Shown: positions 1-9,307, counted from the first letter of the stretch. The stretch: 64,000 nucleotides of DNA from Pectobacterium aroidearum (GCF_015689195.1 NZ_CP065044.1:744001-808000), one strand, 5' to 3'. The notes: generated by a model from the letters alone, not told the origin. A program made the numbers and translations.

Positions 1-585
1 CTCAACCGGATAAATTCGCAGATCGCGGCGACCCAGCGTTGGGAAATCAATAATCGACATGTCTGCAACATATAAATGTGTTTCATCCGGCGAAAATGCC
101 AACCCATTCGGGCGTTGGAGATCGCTGGCCGCGATGCTGAGTGAGCCATCGCGCGGATCGAAACAGTAGACGTAGCAGCCAATGACCTGGCTTTCTGATT
201 TGTAGCCTTCGTCATCGCTGGTAATGCCGTAGGGGGGATCGGTAAACCAGATCGTGCCATCGCTACGGATCGCCACATCGTTTGGCGAGTTGAAGCGTTT
301 CCCATCAATGCGGTCAACCAAGACGCGAATATCGCCATTATTCTCACGACGGCTGATACCGCGCCGGCCATGCTCGCAGCTCACGACGCGTCCTTGCGCA
401 TCAAGTGCATTGCCGTTTGCGTAGTGGGATGGAAAACGCCAGAGAGCGACGTCGCCATTACGCGACCAGATAAACATCCGGTTTCCTTTTACATCGCTAA
501 AGACCACAGCATCCTGCTGCGGCAACCATACTGGGCCTTCGGCCCAGATGGCGGGAGAACACAGACGCTCAAGTTGTTGTGTCAT
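1..585 (-). CDS. SMP-30/gluconolactonase/LRE family protein, 3' part missing
   Basis: Translating the minus strand from an ATG at 585 gives 195 residues that run off the left edge, so the C-terminus is missing. The start follows a GGAGA ribosome site. The motif SPNDVAIRSDGTIWFTDPPYG, near residue 100, is the signature of the SMP-30/gluconolactonase beta-propeller family, whose members hydrolyse sugar lactones and bind a divalent metal. An AEGPVW motif near the N-terminus (about residues 15-20) is also typical. No signal peptide is visible, so the product is probably cytoplasmic. The gene lies 14 bases behind the sugar-binding protein gene on the same strand and is probably the last gene seen of a transporter operon, which suggests that a lactone derived from the imported sugar is opened. 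The substrate is not deducible. Confidence 0.85.
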   Translation of the reverse strand, partial: MTQQLERLCSPAIWAEGPVWLPQQDAVVFSDVKGNRMFIWSRNGDVALWRFPSHYANGNALDAQGRVVSCEHGRRGISRRENNGDIRVLVDRIDGKRFNSPNDVAIRSDGTIWFTDPPYGITSDDEGYKSESQVIGCYVYCFDPRDGSLSIAASDLQRPNGLAFSPDETHLYVADMSIIDFPTLGRRDLRIYPVE

Positions 586-599
586 GCCGGGTTCTCCAC

Positions 600-1700
600 T
601 TATTTCACACCCCAGATTGCCCGGTAATGGCCTTGATAATCATTTTGCGGGTCATACAGGTTGTTATTACCGCCATCGTTCGCGATGTTTTCGGCTGTCA
701 CCAAATGTGCCGGGGTGACATAACCAGAAGGCGGTTGTTTGGCAAAGGCGCGGTTAAACTCATCCAGCAACTGCCAGCCGTGCAGCTTCAGAGGCTCGGG
801 AACGGTGGCGGATTGGCTATCACCAGAGCGAATACGTTGATAGGCAGAGATGGAACCATCGCCAGCCGAAATGTTATACGGTGCATTTTTACCGCCTTTC
901 CCGGCCGTTTTTAACGATGGCGCCATGAAATCAAAATACAGGTCGTTAATGGCCAGCGAATACTGGAAGCTGTCGCCATATTTCTGCAACAGACTAAACG
1001 TCATGGCAGGCATGCGGTTTGCGGTATCGGCGAGCGGTGTATCGATGAATTCCACTACCTTGCAACCACTGCATTTACCGATTTCGTCTTTCATGACATT
1101 GGCTTTATCAAGCGCGATTTGATAAAGGGAGTCGGTAAAGATTAAGACATTGGCTTTTCCACCTGATTTTACGACGGCGTATTGCGCGGCGATGCGGGCG
1201 ACGTCATTCGAATCGGATGTCACGTTGTAGAAAATATCGTATTTAGGCAGGGGACCCGGCTCAGGTACGGCATGCCATGCAGTCAGAATAATGCCTTGTT
1301 GAATGGCTTTCTTCAGCGGGATTTTGGCGACATTCGGGTTCCAACCGCCAATAACAATGCCATCTGGCTTCTGAGCGATCGCCTGATTGAGTGAGGCCAA
1401 CTGATCTTTGACCGAGCCGCCACCGTCCAACGTTTCCAGCTTCCAGCCTGCGGCTTTGGCTGCTTCGCTCAGCCCTTGCTGTACGCCTTGAACGCCGCCA
1501 TTTTTCATATCGGAGGCAATAAAAATAATCTTCTTATTCGGCTGTAACTGTGGCCCCTGAGTCGGGCCGTCCCACTGCGTGCTGCTGGCGGTCGCTTTTG
1601 CAACGGCTGCCGTTGCCTGATCGAGATAGCTGTCAGCCCATGTTGGCTGGCTGCTTAATAACACGGTGGTCAGTCCTGATAACAGCAAAAAACGTTTCAT
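600..1700 (-). CDS. Sugar ABC transporter periplasmic substrate-binding protein
   Basis: This 366-residue protein begins with a Sec signal peptide (MKRFLLLSGL, hydrophobic to about residue 20, likely cut after TWA at 22). The mature part resembles the Peripla_BP_4 sugar-binding family (RbsB/XylF type), with alternating alpha/beta segments such as KKIIFIASDM and PDGIVIGGWNP. It should capture a sugar in the periplasm and deliver it to the permease encoded upstream in the operon. A CSGC pair near residue 208 could form a disulphide. The start has an AGGAG site inside the end of the permease gene, 14 bases upstream. The ligand cannot be read from the sequence. Confidence 0.88.
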   Translation of the reverse strand: MKRFLLLSGLTTVLLSSQPTWADSYLDQATAAVAKATASSTQWDGPTQGPQLQPNKKIIFIASDMKNGGVQGVQQGLSEAAKAAGWKLETLDGGGSVKDQLASLNQAIAQKPDGIVIGGWNPNVAKIPLKKAIQQGIILTAWHAVPEPGPLPKYDIFYNVTSDSNDVARIAAQYAVVKSGGKANVLIFTDSLYQIALDKANVMKDEIGKCSGCKVVEFIDTPLADTANRMPAMTFSLLQKYGDSFQYSLAINDLYFDFMAPSLKTAGKGGKNAPYNISAGDGSISAYQRIRSGDSQSATVPEPLKLHGWQLLDEFNRAFAKQPPSGYVTPAHLVTAENIANDGGNNNLYDPQNDYQGHYRAIWGVK

Positions 1701-1714
1701 AGGGTGTGCTCCTG

Positions 1715-2845
1715 TTAGGGATGTGTCACGTTATGGTTATTGTTTTCCGGTGGCGTGTTTTTCTGATGAGAAGGCTCCTGGTGGTGGCGCTGGGGTGTGT
1801 CAGCCTGACGGCGTTGTACGGCTTTTTGATTCAGTAAGCGGCGGCGCTGGGCATAGCCTGCCAGCGTGATGGAGAGCAGCAGCGTGGCTCCGTTAAATAA
1901 CGGTTCAACCCAGAATTCGCCGCCAAATTGCTGGATACCGGCGATGCCAATCGCAAGAATGGCGATGCCGATAACCGTTCCCCAGACGTTAACTCGGCCG
2001 GGGCGAAGCGTGGTACTGCCAAGGAATGCCCCAACCAGAGCAGGCAATAGATAATCCATACCGACGCTGGCCTGTCCGACCCCTTGTTCTGCGGCGATCA
2101 ACACGCCGCTAAAGCCAGTCAATACGCTGGAGGTGATGAAGGCACCGATAGTAAAACGATTAACGGAAATCCCATTGAGCCGTGCTGCAGCCGGATTGCC
2201 CCCCACGGCATACATGCAGCGGCCGAGCGGCGTATGTTCCGTGACAAGCCATAAGACAATGGCGACCAGCAGGACATAGAAGGCCACGATAGGGATCCCG
2301 CCGATCTCGGTATGGTGCAGAGCGATGAAAGCATCAGGTAGATCGCCGACGATTTGGCGGCCGCCCGAATGCCACAGGGCTACGGCGTACAGTACGGTGC
2401 CAGATCCCAGCGTGGCGACGAAGCTATCGATATCGGCCAATGCCACCAGAATGCCGTTGAGCAAGCCGTATAGCGCTGAAATGACCAGTACCGTCAGCAC
2501 GGCCATCTGCCATGAGAAGCCGTATTCCACCTGAAGCGTAATTGCCAGAATGTGCCAGAGCACGATGCCGAAACCGACGTTGAGATCGATCTTTCCGACG
2601 ATCATCGGAATCGTTGCGGCCAGTGCCAGCAGGGCGATTTTGGCTTTGCTGGAGAGGATTGCCTGTAGCGTCAACATGGAAGCGAATGACGGCGTGGCGA
2701 GTGAAAATAGAATCACCAGCGCGATGCACAGTAACAGCAGGCCATAGCGGGTCAGAATTTGCATCAGCCAGGGACCAGCCCCATCCTGTGTCAGACTCAC
2801 TCGTTGCTCTAGCGCCGTTGATTTTACTGATGTTTTATTAGACAT
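1715..2845 (-). CDS. Sugar ABC transporter permease (RbsC/XylH type)
   Basis: The protein is a very hydrophobic inner-membrane permease of the BPD_transp_2 family, with about eight to ten membrane segments. It includes the conserved glycine-rich stretch AVGGNPAAARLNGI near residue 235 and a late SITLAGYAQRR segment. The reading frame is open further upstream to 3058, but I chose the ATG at 2845 (MSNKTS..., 376 aa). It has a strong GGAAG site, the length suits the family, and the longer form would overlap the ATPase gene with an Arg-rich non-membrane extension. The gene sits between the ATPase and binding-protein genes, and together they form a complete importer. Confidence 0.88.
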   Translation of the reverse strand: MSNKTSVKSTALEQRVSLTQDGAGPWLMQILTRYGLLLLCIALVILFSLATPSFASMLTLQAILSSKAKIALLALAATIPMIVGKIDLNVGFGIVLWHILAITLQVEYGFSWQMAVLTVLVISALYGLLNGILVALADIDSFVATLGSGTVLYAVALWHSGGRQIVGDLPDAFIALHHTEIGGIPIVAFYVLLVAIVLWLVTEHTPLGRCMYAVGGNPAAARLNGISVNRFTIGAFITSSVLTGFSGVLIAAEQGVGQASVGMDYLLPALVGAFLGSTTLRPGRVNVWGTVIGIAILAIGIAGIQQFGGEFWVEPLFNGATLLLSITLAGYAQRRRLLNQKAVQRRQADTPQRHHQEPSHQKNTPPENNNHNVTHP

Positions 2846-2931
2846 TATTTTCTTCCTTCGAACAGGTGAGGCTGTGTGAGCGTCTGAATTTTTTACTGTT
2901 GATTCAGTTCGCCTGTGCAATAACGTGCCAT

Positions 2932-4461
2932 TCAGGCAGAAGCCGTGGTTTCTGCCGTGCTGGCAGATGCCAGTTCCAATAAGTTGGCGAAAGAGACCTG
3001 TTGATTTTTGAGCTCGCCGACGACATGTCCCCGATTGAAAACCAGTGCGCGATTGCAAATGTGGGCGATTTCCTCGAAATCATTGGAGATCACCAGCACC
3101 GCAACGCCCTCTGCCAGTGACTTATTCAATAGATGGTAAATTTCGGCACGCGCACCGACATCTACGCCCGCGGTGGGATCTTCCAGGATCAGCAGTGGCG
3201 CGCCGAGGTGCATCCAGCGGGCCATCACCACTTTCTGTTGGTTGCCGCCGGACAACGCACTGATGTCGATATTGACGTTTTTGGGGCGAACATCGAACAG
3301 TTGTACTTTCCACCAGCTTGCGCCTATCTCTTCGCGGCGGCTGTAGCGGGAAAAGAGCTTATGTCCGCTGGCGCAGGGGTTGATAAACAGGTTCTCGCGT
3401 ACGCTCATCGACATCACCAGACTTTCATTGGTGCGATCGCCTGCGACCAGCGATACGCCGTGAGCCATCGCCTGTTGTGGGGAGCTGGCATGGTAAGGTT
3501 CATCACGGAACTGAATCTCTCCGCTGTCGCACTGGCGTAGTCCGAACAGCAAACGACCGATTTCTTCCTGACCTGCACCGCGCAGACCAGCCAGTGCGAG
3601 CATTTCCCCCGGTTGCAGGCTAAAGCTGACCGGGCCGATATCGCCTACAGTGACGTTTTTTACGTGTAGAACAGGAGAGGAAGGAGCAGGTAAGGGTTCG
3701 CGCTGATCGCCGGGCATGGCTTCACCCACAATCAATTGCACCAGATCGCGCAGCGAATAATCCGCCGTTCTACCGCCTGCGACATAGCGGCCATCGCGCA
3801 TGACGCAGACGCGATCGGCGATGTCGATCACTTCATCCAGTCGGTGAGTGACGTAAATCATGCCCACTTTTTTCGCACGCAGTCGGTTAATCACGGAAAA
3901 AAGATGGCGGACATCATTTGCCGGAAGCGAGGCGGTGGGTTCATCCAGCACCAACAGTTCGGCATTCACGGCGACGGCTCGCGCGATGGCGAGTAGGGAT
4001 TTTTCCGTGCGTGAGAGTTCAAACACCCGGGCATCGGGATCGAGTGCGATCCCCACATCCTGTAGCGCCTGGCTGGCATGCCGGCGGATCGCCCGCCAGT
4101 CAATTAATCCAAAACGGCGTGGGAACCCCATGACCAGCGCCATGTTTTCCGCCACGGTCATCCACTCGATCAGCCCCAGATCCTGATGAATAAACGCAAT
4201 AGGCTGGAGGCCATCACTTTTTATCGCTGCGGCTGACGCTATGCTGGTTCCACGGAATTGAATATCACCACCATCACGGGGGTAGACACCTGCGAGGACT
4301 TTAATGAGTGTCGATTTCCCCGCACCATTTTCGCCCAGTAGCGCGAGTACCTCGCCCGGCATGACCTGAAGACTGACATCATTAACCGCAATGTTGCCGC
4401 CAAAACGTTTAGTGATATGGCTAAGCGCAAGTATGGGTTGATCCGCATTGATTTGATTCAT
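2932..4461 (-). CDS. Sugar ABC transporter ATPase, duplicated nucleotide-binding domains
   Basis: This 509-residue protein has two ABC domains as in RbsA/XylG. Domain 1 carries Walker A GENGAGKS (about residues 40-47) and Walker B LLVLDEPTASL, but its signature is degenerate (LSRTEKSL). Domain 2 has a degenerate Walker A (GLRGAGQEE) and an intact signature LSGGNQQK. Its Walker B reads LLILEDPTAGVD, with Glu-Asp where Asp-Glu is usual. So the two sites are complementary rather than equal. I chose the ATG at 4461 because MNQINADQPILAL matches the family N-terminus; the frame is open to 4584 but that extension is not family-like. First gene of the operon, divergent from the IclR-type regulator. 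Confidence 0.88.
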   Translation of the reverse strand: MNQINADQPILALSHITKRFGGNIAVNDVSLQVMPGEVLALLGENGAGKSTLIKVLAGVYPRDGGDIQFRGTSIASAAAIKSDGLQPIAFIHQDLGLIEWMTVAENMALVMGFPRRFGLIDWRAIRRHASQALQDVGIALDPDARVFELSRTEKSLLAIARAVAVNAELLVLDEPTASLPANDVRHLFSVINRLRAKKVGMIYVTHRLDEVIDIADRVCVMRDGRYVAGGRTADYSLRDLVQLIVGEAMPGDQREPLPAPSSPVLHVKNVTVGDIGPVSFSLQPGEMLALAGLRGAGQEEIGRLLFGLRQCDSGEIQFRDEPYHASSPQQAMAHGVSLVAGDRTNESLVMSMSVRENLFINPCASGHKLFSRYSRREEIGASWWKVQLFDVRPKNVNIDISALSGGNQQKVVMARWMHLGAPLLILEDPTAGVDVGARAEIYHLLNKSLAEGVAVLVISNDFEEIAHICNRALVFNRGHVVGELKNQQVSFANLLELASASTAETTASA

Positions 4462-4927
4462 GTGATTCGCCCTTGTGTTCAGCACACGCTGTGATGCGGT
4501 GCAAAATCGGTAAGCAACCTGTTCCCGTTTATTCTGGGCGGTATAACACCCTGAATATGGTGTGGCAGGAATGAAATCAGCCATATTTTGTCGTTTTAAT
4601 GAACTTCATATTTCAATATACGAAATTCAATTTCAAAAACAATATACCGAAGATTGTGCTAAATCAAAGGCAAACGGTTTTTTAATTTCATTTAAAAACA
4701 ATGCCTTATTTTTATTGTTTCGTATTTGTGATGTACTGCTCACTTCATGGGCAGGGGAAGGTTGCGTATTCAGGGAGCCATGCCGACAATGAAACGGCGT
4801 TCCACTTCAACTCATACGGGCCTTGCGGTAACATTGCTATTCTTAAGCGAAATGGATGGCGGCGACACACTGCGTTGCAGCAGCTTTTGCGCAAGCACTG
4901 CCTAGCCCCTTATTCTGGAGATCAGTT
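4462..4927. other. AT-rich divergent intergenic region between transporter operon and yiaJ-like gene
   Basis: This 466-base stretch separates two divergent transcription units and must hold both promoters. I see no convincing gene in it. Notable content is the cluster of ATTTC/GAAAT repeats at 4610-4634 and a GTTTTT...AAAAAC inverted repeat around 4677-4699. Neither promoter could be assigned with confidence. Confidence 0.6.
4610..4634. promoter_or_regulatory. Candidate IclR-family operator (nested inverted repeats)
   Basis: ATTTC at 4610-4614, GAAAT at 4622-4626 and ATTTC at 4630-4634 form two overlapping perfect inverted repeats with 7-base and 3-base spacers. IclR-family regulators bind short A/T-rich palindromes in divergent promoter regions. 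That this is the operator of the adjacent regulator is an inference. Confidence 0.4.
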
Positions 4928-5746
4928 ATGAGCCCGAAAGCTGTTAATGAGAAAGACGATCAAAAAGAAAAACCGCTGGGGAGTCAGAGTCTATTTCGTG
5001 GTTTACAATTGATTGAAATTCTGAGCAATTTTCCTAACGGCTGTCCACTTGCCCATCTGTCTGAACTGGCGGGAATGAACAAAAGTACCGTACACCGATT
5101 ACTACAGGGGCTGCACACTAGCGGTTATGTCACCCAGGCACCCTCTCCGGGCAGCTATCGTCTGACGACCAAATTTATCTCCATTGGGCAGAAGGCCCTG
5201 TCTTCTCTGAATATTATTCACGTCGCTTCACCTCATCTGGTGCAGTTGAATCTGGAAGTGGGGGAAACGGTAAACTTTTCCAGCCGTGAAGACGATCATG
5301 TCATCCTGATCTACAAGCTGGAGCCGACGACGGGCATGATGCGCACCCGCGCTTACATCGGTCAGCATATGCCGCTTTATTGTTCCGCCATGGGCAAAAT
5401 TTTTATGGCGTATGGTAAAAGCGACTACCCGGCGTACTATTGGCAAACTCATCAGAGTGATATCCAGCCCCTTACGCGGAATACCATCACAGAACTGCCG
5501 AAGATGTATGAAGAGCTGGAAGATATTCGTCAGAAAGGATTGGCGATGGATCGTGAGGAAAATGAGCTTGGCGTATCCTGCATTGCCGCACCGGTATTTG
5601 ATATTCAGCAGCGGGTTCCTTATGCGGTATCAGTATCGTTACCTACCGCCAAGCTACAGCAAATCGGTATGAAATCGCTGGTTAAGCCCGTTATCGCGAC
5701 TGCCCAGCGTATTTCTCTGGAACTGGGTTTTGTCACCCCCGATTAA
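4928..5746 (+). CDS. yiaJ: IclR-family transcriptional regulator, YiaJ (PlaR) type
   Basis: The 272-residue protein has an N-terminal winged helix (GSQSLFRGLQLIEIL, then MNKSTVHRLLQ as recognition helix, about residues 20-80) and a C-terminal effector domain (FSSREDDHVILIYK, MPLYCSAMGKIFMAYG, DREENELGVSCIA). These segments are nearly the same as in E. coli YiaJ, the repressor of the yiaK-S sugar acid operon, as I remember it. I chose the ATG at 4928 with GGAG upstream; the frame opens earlier at 4856 without support. It is transcribed away from the sugar ABC transporter, which it probably controls. No yiaK-S genes are in this window. Confidence 0.85.
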   Translation: MSPKAVNEKDDQKEKPLGSQSLFRGLQLIEILSNFPNGCPLAHLSELAGMNKSTVHRLLQGLHTSGYVTQAPSPGSYRLTTKFISIGQKALSSLNIIHVASPHLVQLNLEVGETVNFSSREDDHVILIYKLEPTTGMMRTRAYIGQHMPLYCSAMGKIFMAYGKSDYPAYYWQTHQSDIQPLTRNTITELPKMYEELEDIRQKGLAMDREENELGVSCIAAPVFDIQQRVPYAVSVSLPTAKLQQIGMKSLVKPVIATAQRISLELGFVTPD

Positions 5747-5766
5747 GCATTAGGATGTCTAATGCC
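5746..5766 (+). terminator. Weak hairpin after yiaJ
   Basis: GCATTAG at 5747-5753 pairs with CTAATGC at 5759-5765 around a GATGT loop, directly after the stop codon. There is no T-run after it, so it may be only a transcript-stabilising or weak termination structure. Confidence 0.3.
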
Positions 5767-5867
5767 TGATTAGAAATATCCATTTCATCTAATGATTTTC
5801 CCTTCGTATGATGCGCGTGTGAAATCGCGCATGCGCCGCTACTGGCGCTTTATTTACGAGGAAAGTC

Positions 5868-6482
5868 ATGTTTGCTGTTTTTCTACAAGGCGCTCTGTTA
5901 GGGGCAGCGATGATTCTGCCACTGGGTCCACAGAATGCATTCGTAATGAATCAGGGAATTCGCCGACAGTACCATCTGATGGTGGCGCTGCTATGTGCAT
6001 TGAGTGACATGGTGTTGATTACCGCCGGTATTTTTGGCGGCAGCGCGCTGCTTAGTCAGTCTTCACTGCTGCTGGGGGCAGTGACCTGGGGCGGCGTTGC
6101 GTTTCTGCTCTGGTTCGGCTGGGGAGCGATGAAAACGGCCTTCAGCAAAAATATTGTGCTCGCCAGCGCCGAGGTGATGAAGCAAAGTCGCTGGCGTATT
6201 ATCGCGACCATGCTGGCGGTGACTTGGCTGAACCCGCATGTCTATCTGGATACTTTTGTGGTGCTGGGGAGTCTGGGAAGCCAGTTTGCGGGTGATGCCC
6301 GAAGCTGGTTTGCACTGGGGACGATGATGGCTTCTTTCACTTGGTTTTTTGCGCTGGCGCTATTGGCCTCCTGGCTGGCACCGTGGCTGAATACACCGCG
6401 GGTACAGCGGGTCATCAACTTTTTTGTCGGCGTAGTGATGTGGGGCATTGCCTTACAGCTGGCACGCCACGGTTGGCAATAA
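5868..6482 (+). CDS. argO: L-arginine exporter ArgO (LysE family)
   Basis: This 204-residue membrane protein has about six hydrophobic segments and the LysE-family hallmark [14 protein letters not shown] near residue 18. [19 protein letters not shown] near residue 125 matches E. coli ArgO (YggA). It exports arginine and protects cells from excess arginine or canavanine. In E. coli its transcription needs ArgP, whose gene lies 1 kb away here with yggE between them, the same order as in E. coli. The ATG at 5868 follows an AGGAAAG site. Confidence 0.93.
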   Translation: MFAVFLQGALLGAAMILPLGPQNAFVMNQGIRRQYHLMVALLCALSDMVLITAGIFGGSALLSQSSLLLGAVTWGGVAFLLWFGWGAMKTAFSKNIVLASAEVMKQSRWRIIATMLAVTWLNPHVYLDTFVVLGSLGSQFAGDARSWFALGTMMASFTWFFALALLASWLAPWLNTPRVQRVINFFVGVVMWGIALQLARHGWQ

Positions 6483-6558
6483 ATGACGCCGTTTTACGCC
6501 ACGTTTCAGAAATTCACCTATATTGTGTGGAGTCGGTAATACGTTATGTTGTCCGGCA

Positions 6559-6581
6559 AAAGATACCCTTCTTGTATCTTT
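6559..6581 (+). other. Hairpin in the argO-yggE intergenic region
   Basis: AAAGATAC at 6559-6566 and GTATCTTT at 6574-6581 form a perfect 8-bp inverted repeat with a 7-base loop. No T-run follows, so it is not a clear terminator. It lies about 80 bases before the yggE start and could be part of its leader. Confidence 0.3.
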
Positions 6582-6659
6582 CATTCTGGAACGTGCTGTG
6601 CCGATGCAGGAAAAATCTGCTGAGCCCCGTGCGTGACGAAACATAAGTAAGGAGAGAGT

Positions 6660-7400
6660 GTGAAGCGAGGTATGATGAAGCTAAATGCACTGGCGCTGGC
6701 CGCCGCGGTAGGGTTTGGCGGTATGTCGATGGCCGCTCTGGCTGCGGAACTGCCGGATGGGCCGCATATCGTGACGTCAGGGACATCCAGCGTAGATGCG
6801 ACGCCGGATATCGCTCGTCTGGCGATTGAAGTGAGCGTGTCATCGAAGGATGCGGCGGAAGCGAAAAAGCAGGTCGATGCTCGTGTTGCACAATATTTTG
6901 ATTTTCTGGGTAAAAATGGCATTGAGAAAAAAGATATTAATGCCGCCAATTTACGCACACAGCCAGAATACGACTATCTGAAAACGGGCGGCTCGGTGCT
7001 GAAAGGCTATCGTGCCGTGCGTCAGGTGGAAGTGACGCTGCGTCAGTTAGACAAGCTGAACGAACTACTGGATGGGGCGCTGAAATCGGGGCTGAATGAG
7101 ATTCGCACGGTAGAATTAGGCGTTGCCAATCCAGAAACCTATCGTGATGAAGCGCGTAAGAAAGCCATTGAGCAGGCGACAAGTCAGGCAGCCGCGTTGG
7201 CGCAGGGCTTCAACGCCAAGCTGGGGCCGATCTACAGCGTTCGCTACCACGTTGCCAACTACCAGCCGATGCCAGTGGCCCGGATGTTCAAAGCAGCAGA
7301 TGCGGCGGTGCAAACTGAAGCGGCGCAAACCTACGAACAGCAAACCATTCACTTTGACGATCAGGTCGATGTCGTGTTTGAGTTACAGCGTACGCCGTAA
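6660..7400 (+). CDS. yggE: SIMPL-domain periplasmic protein YggE
   Basis: The product (246 aa) has a signal peptide (hydrophobic from LNALALAAAVGF to AALAAE, about residues 8-30). The mature part matches E. coli YggE: ELPDGPHIVTSGTSSVDATPDIARLAIEV in two overlapping pieces, later NLRTQPEYDY and KGYRAVRQVEVTLRQLDKLN. YggE is a periplasmic or envelope SIMPL-domain protein linked to oxidative stress tolerance; its molecular role is not known. The start may be the GTG at 6660 (AAGGAGAG, 5-base spacing) or ATG 6672/6675; the GTG has the better ribosome site. It follows argO by 177 bases and converges on argP. Confidence 0.9.
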   Translation: MKRGMMKLNALALAAAVGFGGMSMAALAAELPDGPHIVTSGTSSVDATPDIARLAIEVSVSSKDAAEAKKQVDARVAQYFDFLGKNGIEKKDINAANLRTQPEYDYLKTGGSVLKGYRAVRQVEVTLRQLDKLNELLDGALKSGLNEIRTVELGVANPETYRDEARKKAIEQATSQAAALAQGFNAKLGPIYSVRYHVANYQPMPVARMFKAADAAVQTEAAQTYEQQTIHFDDQVDVVFELQRTP

Positions 7401-7436
7401 CGAGAGCTTCAACCCATCGTTGTGCCAACATTGACG

Positions 7437-7474
7437 GAACAACAGGCCTGCTTGCTCAGGCCTGTTGTTCTTTA
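7437..7474. terminator. Bidirectional terminator between yggE and argP
   Basis: A perfect 14-bp stem (GAACAACAGGCCTG at 7437-7450, its complement at 7457-7470) closes a CTTGCT loop and is followed by TTTATC. It stands between convergent genes yggE and argP and can serve both. Confidence 0.8.
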
Positions 7475-7502
7475 TCACGACGTCACTCCCACCCTCAGCA
7501 CG

Positions 7503-8396
7503 TTATGACTGCCGCAGTACCTGATGACCGTGTGCGAGCAGGGCGTCCGTTACTTTTCTCATCATCCGGCTTTCCGGCGCGAAACGGTGCCAGTAGAGCA
7601 TCCGACGCTGAAACAGCCCCGGCGTCAGGTCGACTAATTCGTTATTGGCCAGTTCTTTCTCGATTTGCAGATGTGGGATCATGCAGCAGGTCGTACCTTG
7701 TCGCGCCAGTTGTACAAACGCTTCTGATGAATTCACGATGTGACAGGGAACGCTGCCCGGCGACAAATCAAAGTTCTGCTGTAAAAAAGCCTGATGCATA
7801 TCATCCAGATGGTCGAAGGCGACCGCAGGGGCGCGTAGCAGTGCCGAACGCGTCACGCCATTGGGAAAATAGCGGGCGGCAAAGGTCGGCGAGGCCACAA
7901 ACAGATAATCCAGTGCACCCAGTTTATCCACCAGGCAGCTTGGCAGCGGCTGAGACTGAATACTTACCGCACCCACCACTTCACCCCGGCGCAGCCTTTC
8001 CTGAGTGCGTGTTTCATCTTCTACCTGCAAATTGAGACGAATCGGCGAATCGACCAGCACAGGCTGTAACGCGGGCAGCAGCCAGGTTGCCAGACTGTCG
8101 GCGTTCACCGCCAACGACAGCAGCAGCGGGATATCGCTGTTGGTTTCATTGCCCAGCCACTCTTCTTCCAGCAGCTCAACCTGATGAAGCAACGCCAGCA
8201 GTTTCTGCCCTTGTTCTGTCGGGCGAGGGGGGATGGTTCTGACCAAGAGCGGTTGGCCGAACAAGTTTTCCAGCTGTTTGATACGTTGCGAAACGGCAGA
8301 TTGGGTAATACACAATTTTTGGGCGGCGCGCTCAAAACCACGCTCGCGGATGACGGCATCCAGAGCCTGAAGCGTTCGATAGTCCGGGCGTTTCAT
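7503..8396 (-). CDS. argP: LysR-type regulator ArgP (IciA)
   Basis: The 297-residue protein equals E. coli ArgP in length. The N-terminal helix-turn-helix reads [20 protein letters not shown] (about residues 18-37), followed by the LysR effector domain ([20 protein letters not shown]). ArgP responds to lysine and arginine and activates argO and other amino acid genes. I chose the ATG at 8396 ([10 protein letters not shown]); the open frame to 8492 adds residues not found in the family. It is divergent from rpiA, as in E. coli. Confidence 0.93.
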   Translation of the reverse strand: MKRPDYRTLQALDAVIRERGFERAAQKLCITQSAVSQRIKQLENLFGQPLLVRTIPPRPTEQGQKLLALLHQVELLEEEWLGNETNSDIPLLLSLAVNADSLATWLLPALQPVLVDSPIRLNLQVEDETRTQERLRRGEVVGAVSIQSQPLPSCLVDKLGALDYLFVASPTFAARYFPNGVTRSALLRAPAVAFDHLDDMHQAFLQQNFDLSPGSVPCHIVNSSEAFVQLARQGTTCCMIPHLQIEKELANNELVDLTPGLFQRRMLYWHRFAPESRMMRKVTDALLAHGHQVLRQS

Positions 8397-8585
8397 GAAA
8401 GTCAAAATCCTCTGAATGAGTCTGTTTTTTTCACTATGCCACATTTTGCTGCTTTGCCATGCAGAAATCTTATTTTTGGCTATTGTGCGCAATCACGATT
8501 CAGCACGGTATGAGGGAAATGATGTGCATGAAATAATGCATCAGCGATGAAGTGAATTTGCACGCTTTCCCCAACGTGCATGTTC

Positions 8586-8591
8586 TATAAT
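8586..8591 (+). promoter_or_regulatory. -10 element of the probable rpiA promoter
   Basis: A consensus TATAAT lies 45 bases before the rpiA start. The -35 position (CGCTTT, 17-base spacing) is poor, so assignment rests on the -10 alone. Confidence 0.45.
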
Positions 8592-8636
8592 ACGCACACG
8601 TTTTCGTATATCGATTCTACAGGCCAGAAGCAGATT

Positions 8637-9296
8637 ATGACGCAAGATGAACTGAAAAAAGCAGTGGGATGGGCAGCGCTAGACTATGTCCGCCCAGACA
8701 CCATTGTGGGAGTAGGAACCGGATCGACGGCGGCACATTTTATTGATGCGCTGGGTTCGATAAAACACCAAATCAAAGGCGCGGTCTCCAGCTCGGATGC
8801 CTCAACGGAAAAACTGAAAAGTCTGGGTATCCCCGTCTTTGACGCCAATGAAGTCGATTCACTGGATGTTTACGTCGATGGTGCCGATGAGATCAACGGC
8901 CATATGCAGATGATTAAAGGCGGTGGTGCGGCACTGACCCGCGAGAAAATCATTTCGGCGCTGTCGCGTCAGTTCATCTGCATTGTTGATGCCTCCAAGC
9001 AGGTTGATGTGCTAGGTAAATTCCCGCTGCCGGTTGAAGTTATCCCGATGGCGCGGTCTTACGTCGCACGTGAACTGGTGAAGCTAGGCGGGCAGCCGGT
9101 CTATCGTCAGGGCGTCGTGACGGATAACGGCAACGTGATTCTGGATGTGCACAACCTGAATATCATGGATGCGATCGCGGTAGAAAATCACATCAATGGT
9201 ATCCCAGGCGTGGTGACCGTTGGGCTGTTTGCCAACCGCGGTGCGGATGTCGCGTTAGTCGGCACGTCTGAGGGTGTAAAAACCGTCGTTAAATGA
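8637..9296 (+). CDS. rpiA: Ribose-5-phosphate isomerase A
   Basis: The 219-residue protein matches E. coli RpiA in length and sequence: [17 protein letters not shown] near residue 25, [24 protein letters not shown] and [12 protein letters not shown], the last two carrying catalytic Asp, Glu and Lys residues. It interconverts ribose-5-phosphate and ribulose-5-phosphate in the cytoplasmic pentose phosphate pathway. I chose ATG 8637 ([15 protein letters not shown]); the frame opens at 8580 but the extra residues are absent from the family and would overlap the promoter. serA follows, as in E. coli. Confidence 0.96.
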   Translation: MTQDELKKAVGWAALDYVRPDTIVGVGTGSTAAHFIDALGSIKHQIKGAVSSSDASTEKLKSLGIPVFDANEVDSLDVYVDGADEINGHMQMIKGGGAALTREKIISALSRQFICIVDASKQVDVLGKFPLPVEVIPMARSYVARELVKLGGQPVYRQGVVTDNGNVILDVHNLNIMDAIAVENHINGIPGVVTVGLFANRGADVALVGTSEGVKTVVK

Positions 9297-9307
9297 GTAC
9301 GGGATCG

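Noticed and set aside
2846..3058. N-terminal extension of the permease frame
   Set aside because: It overlaps the ATPase gene and is Arg-rich and not membrane-like; ATG 2845 has a strong ribosome site.
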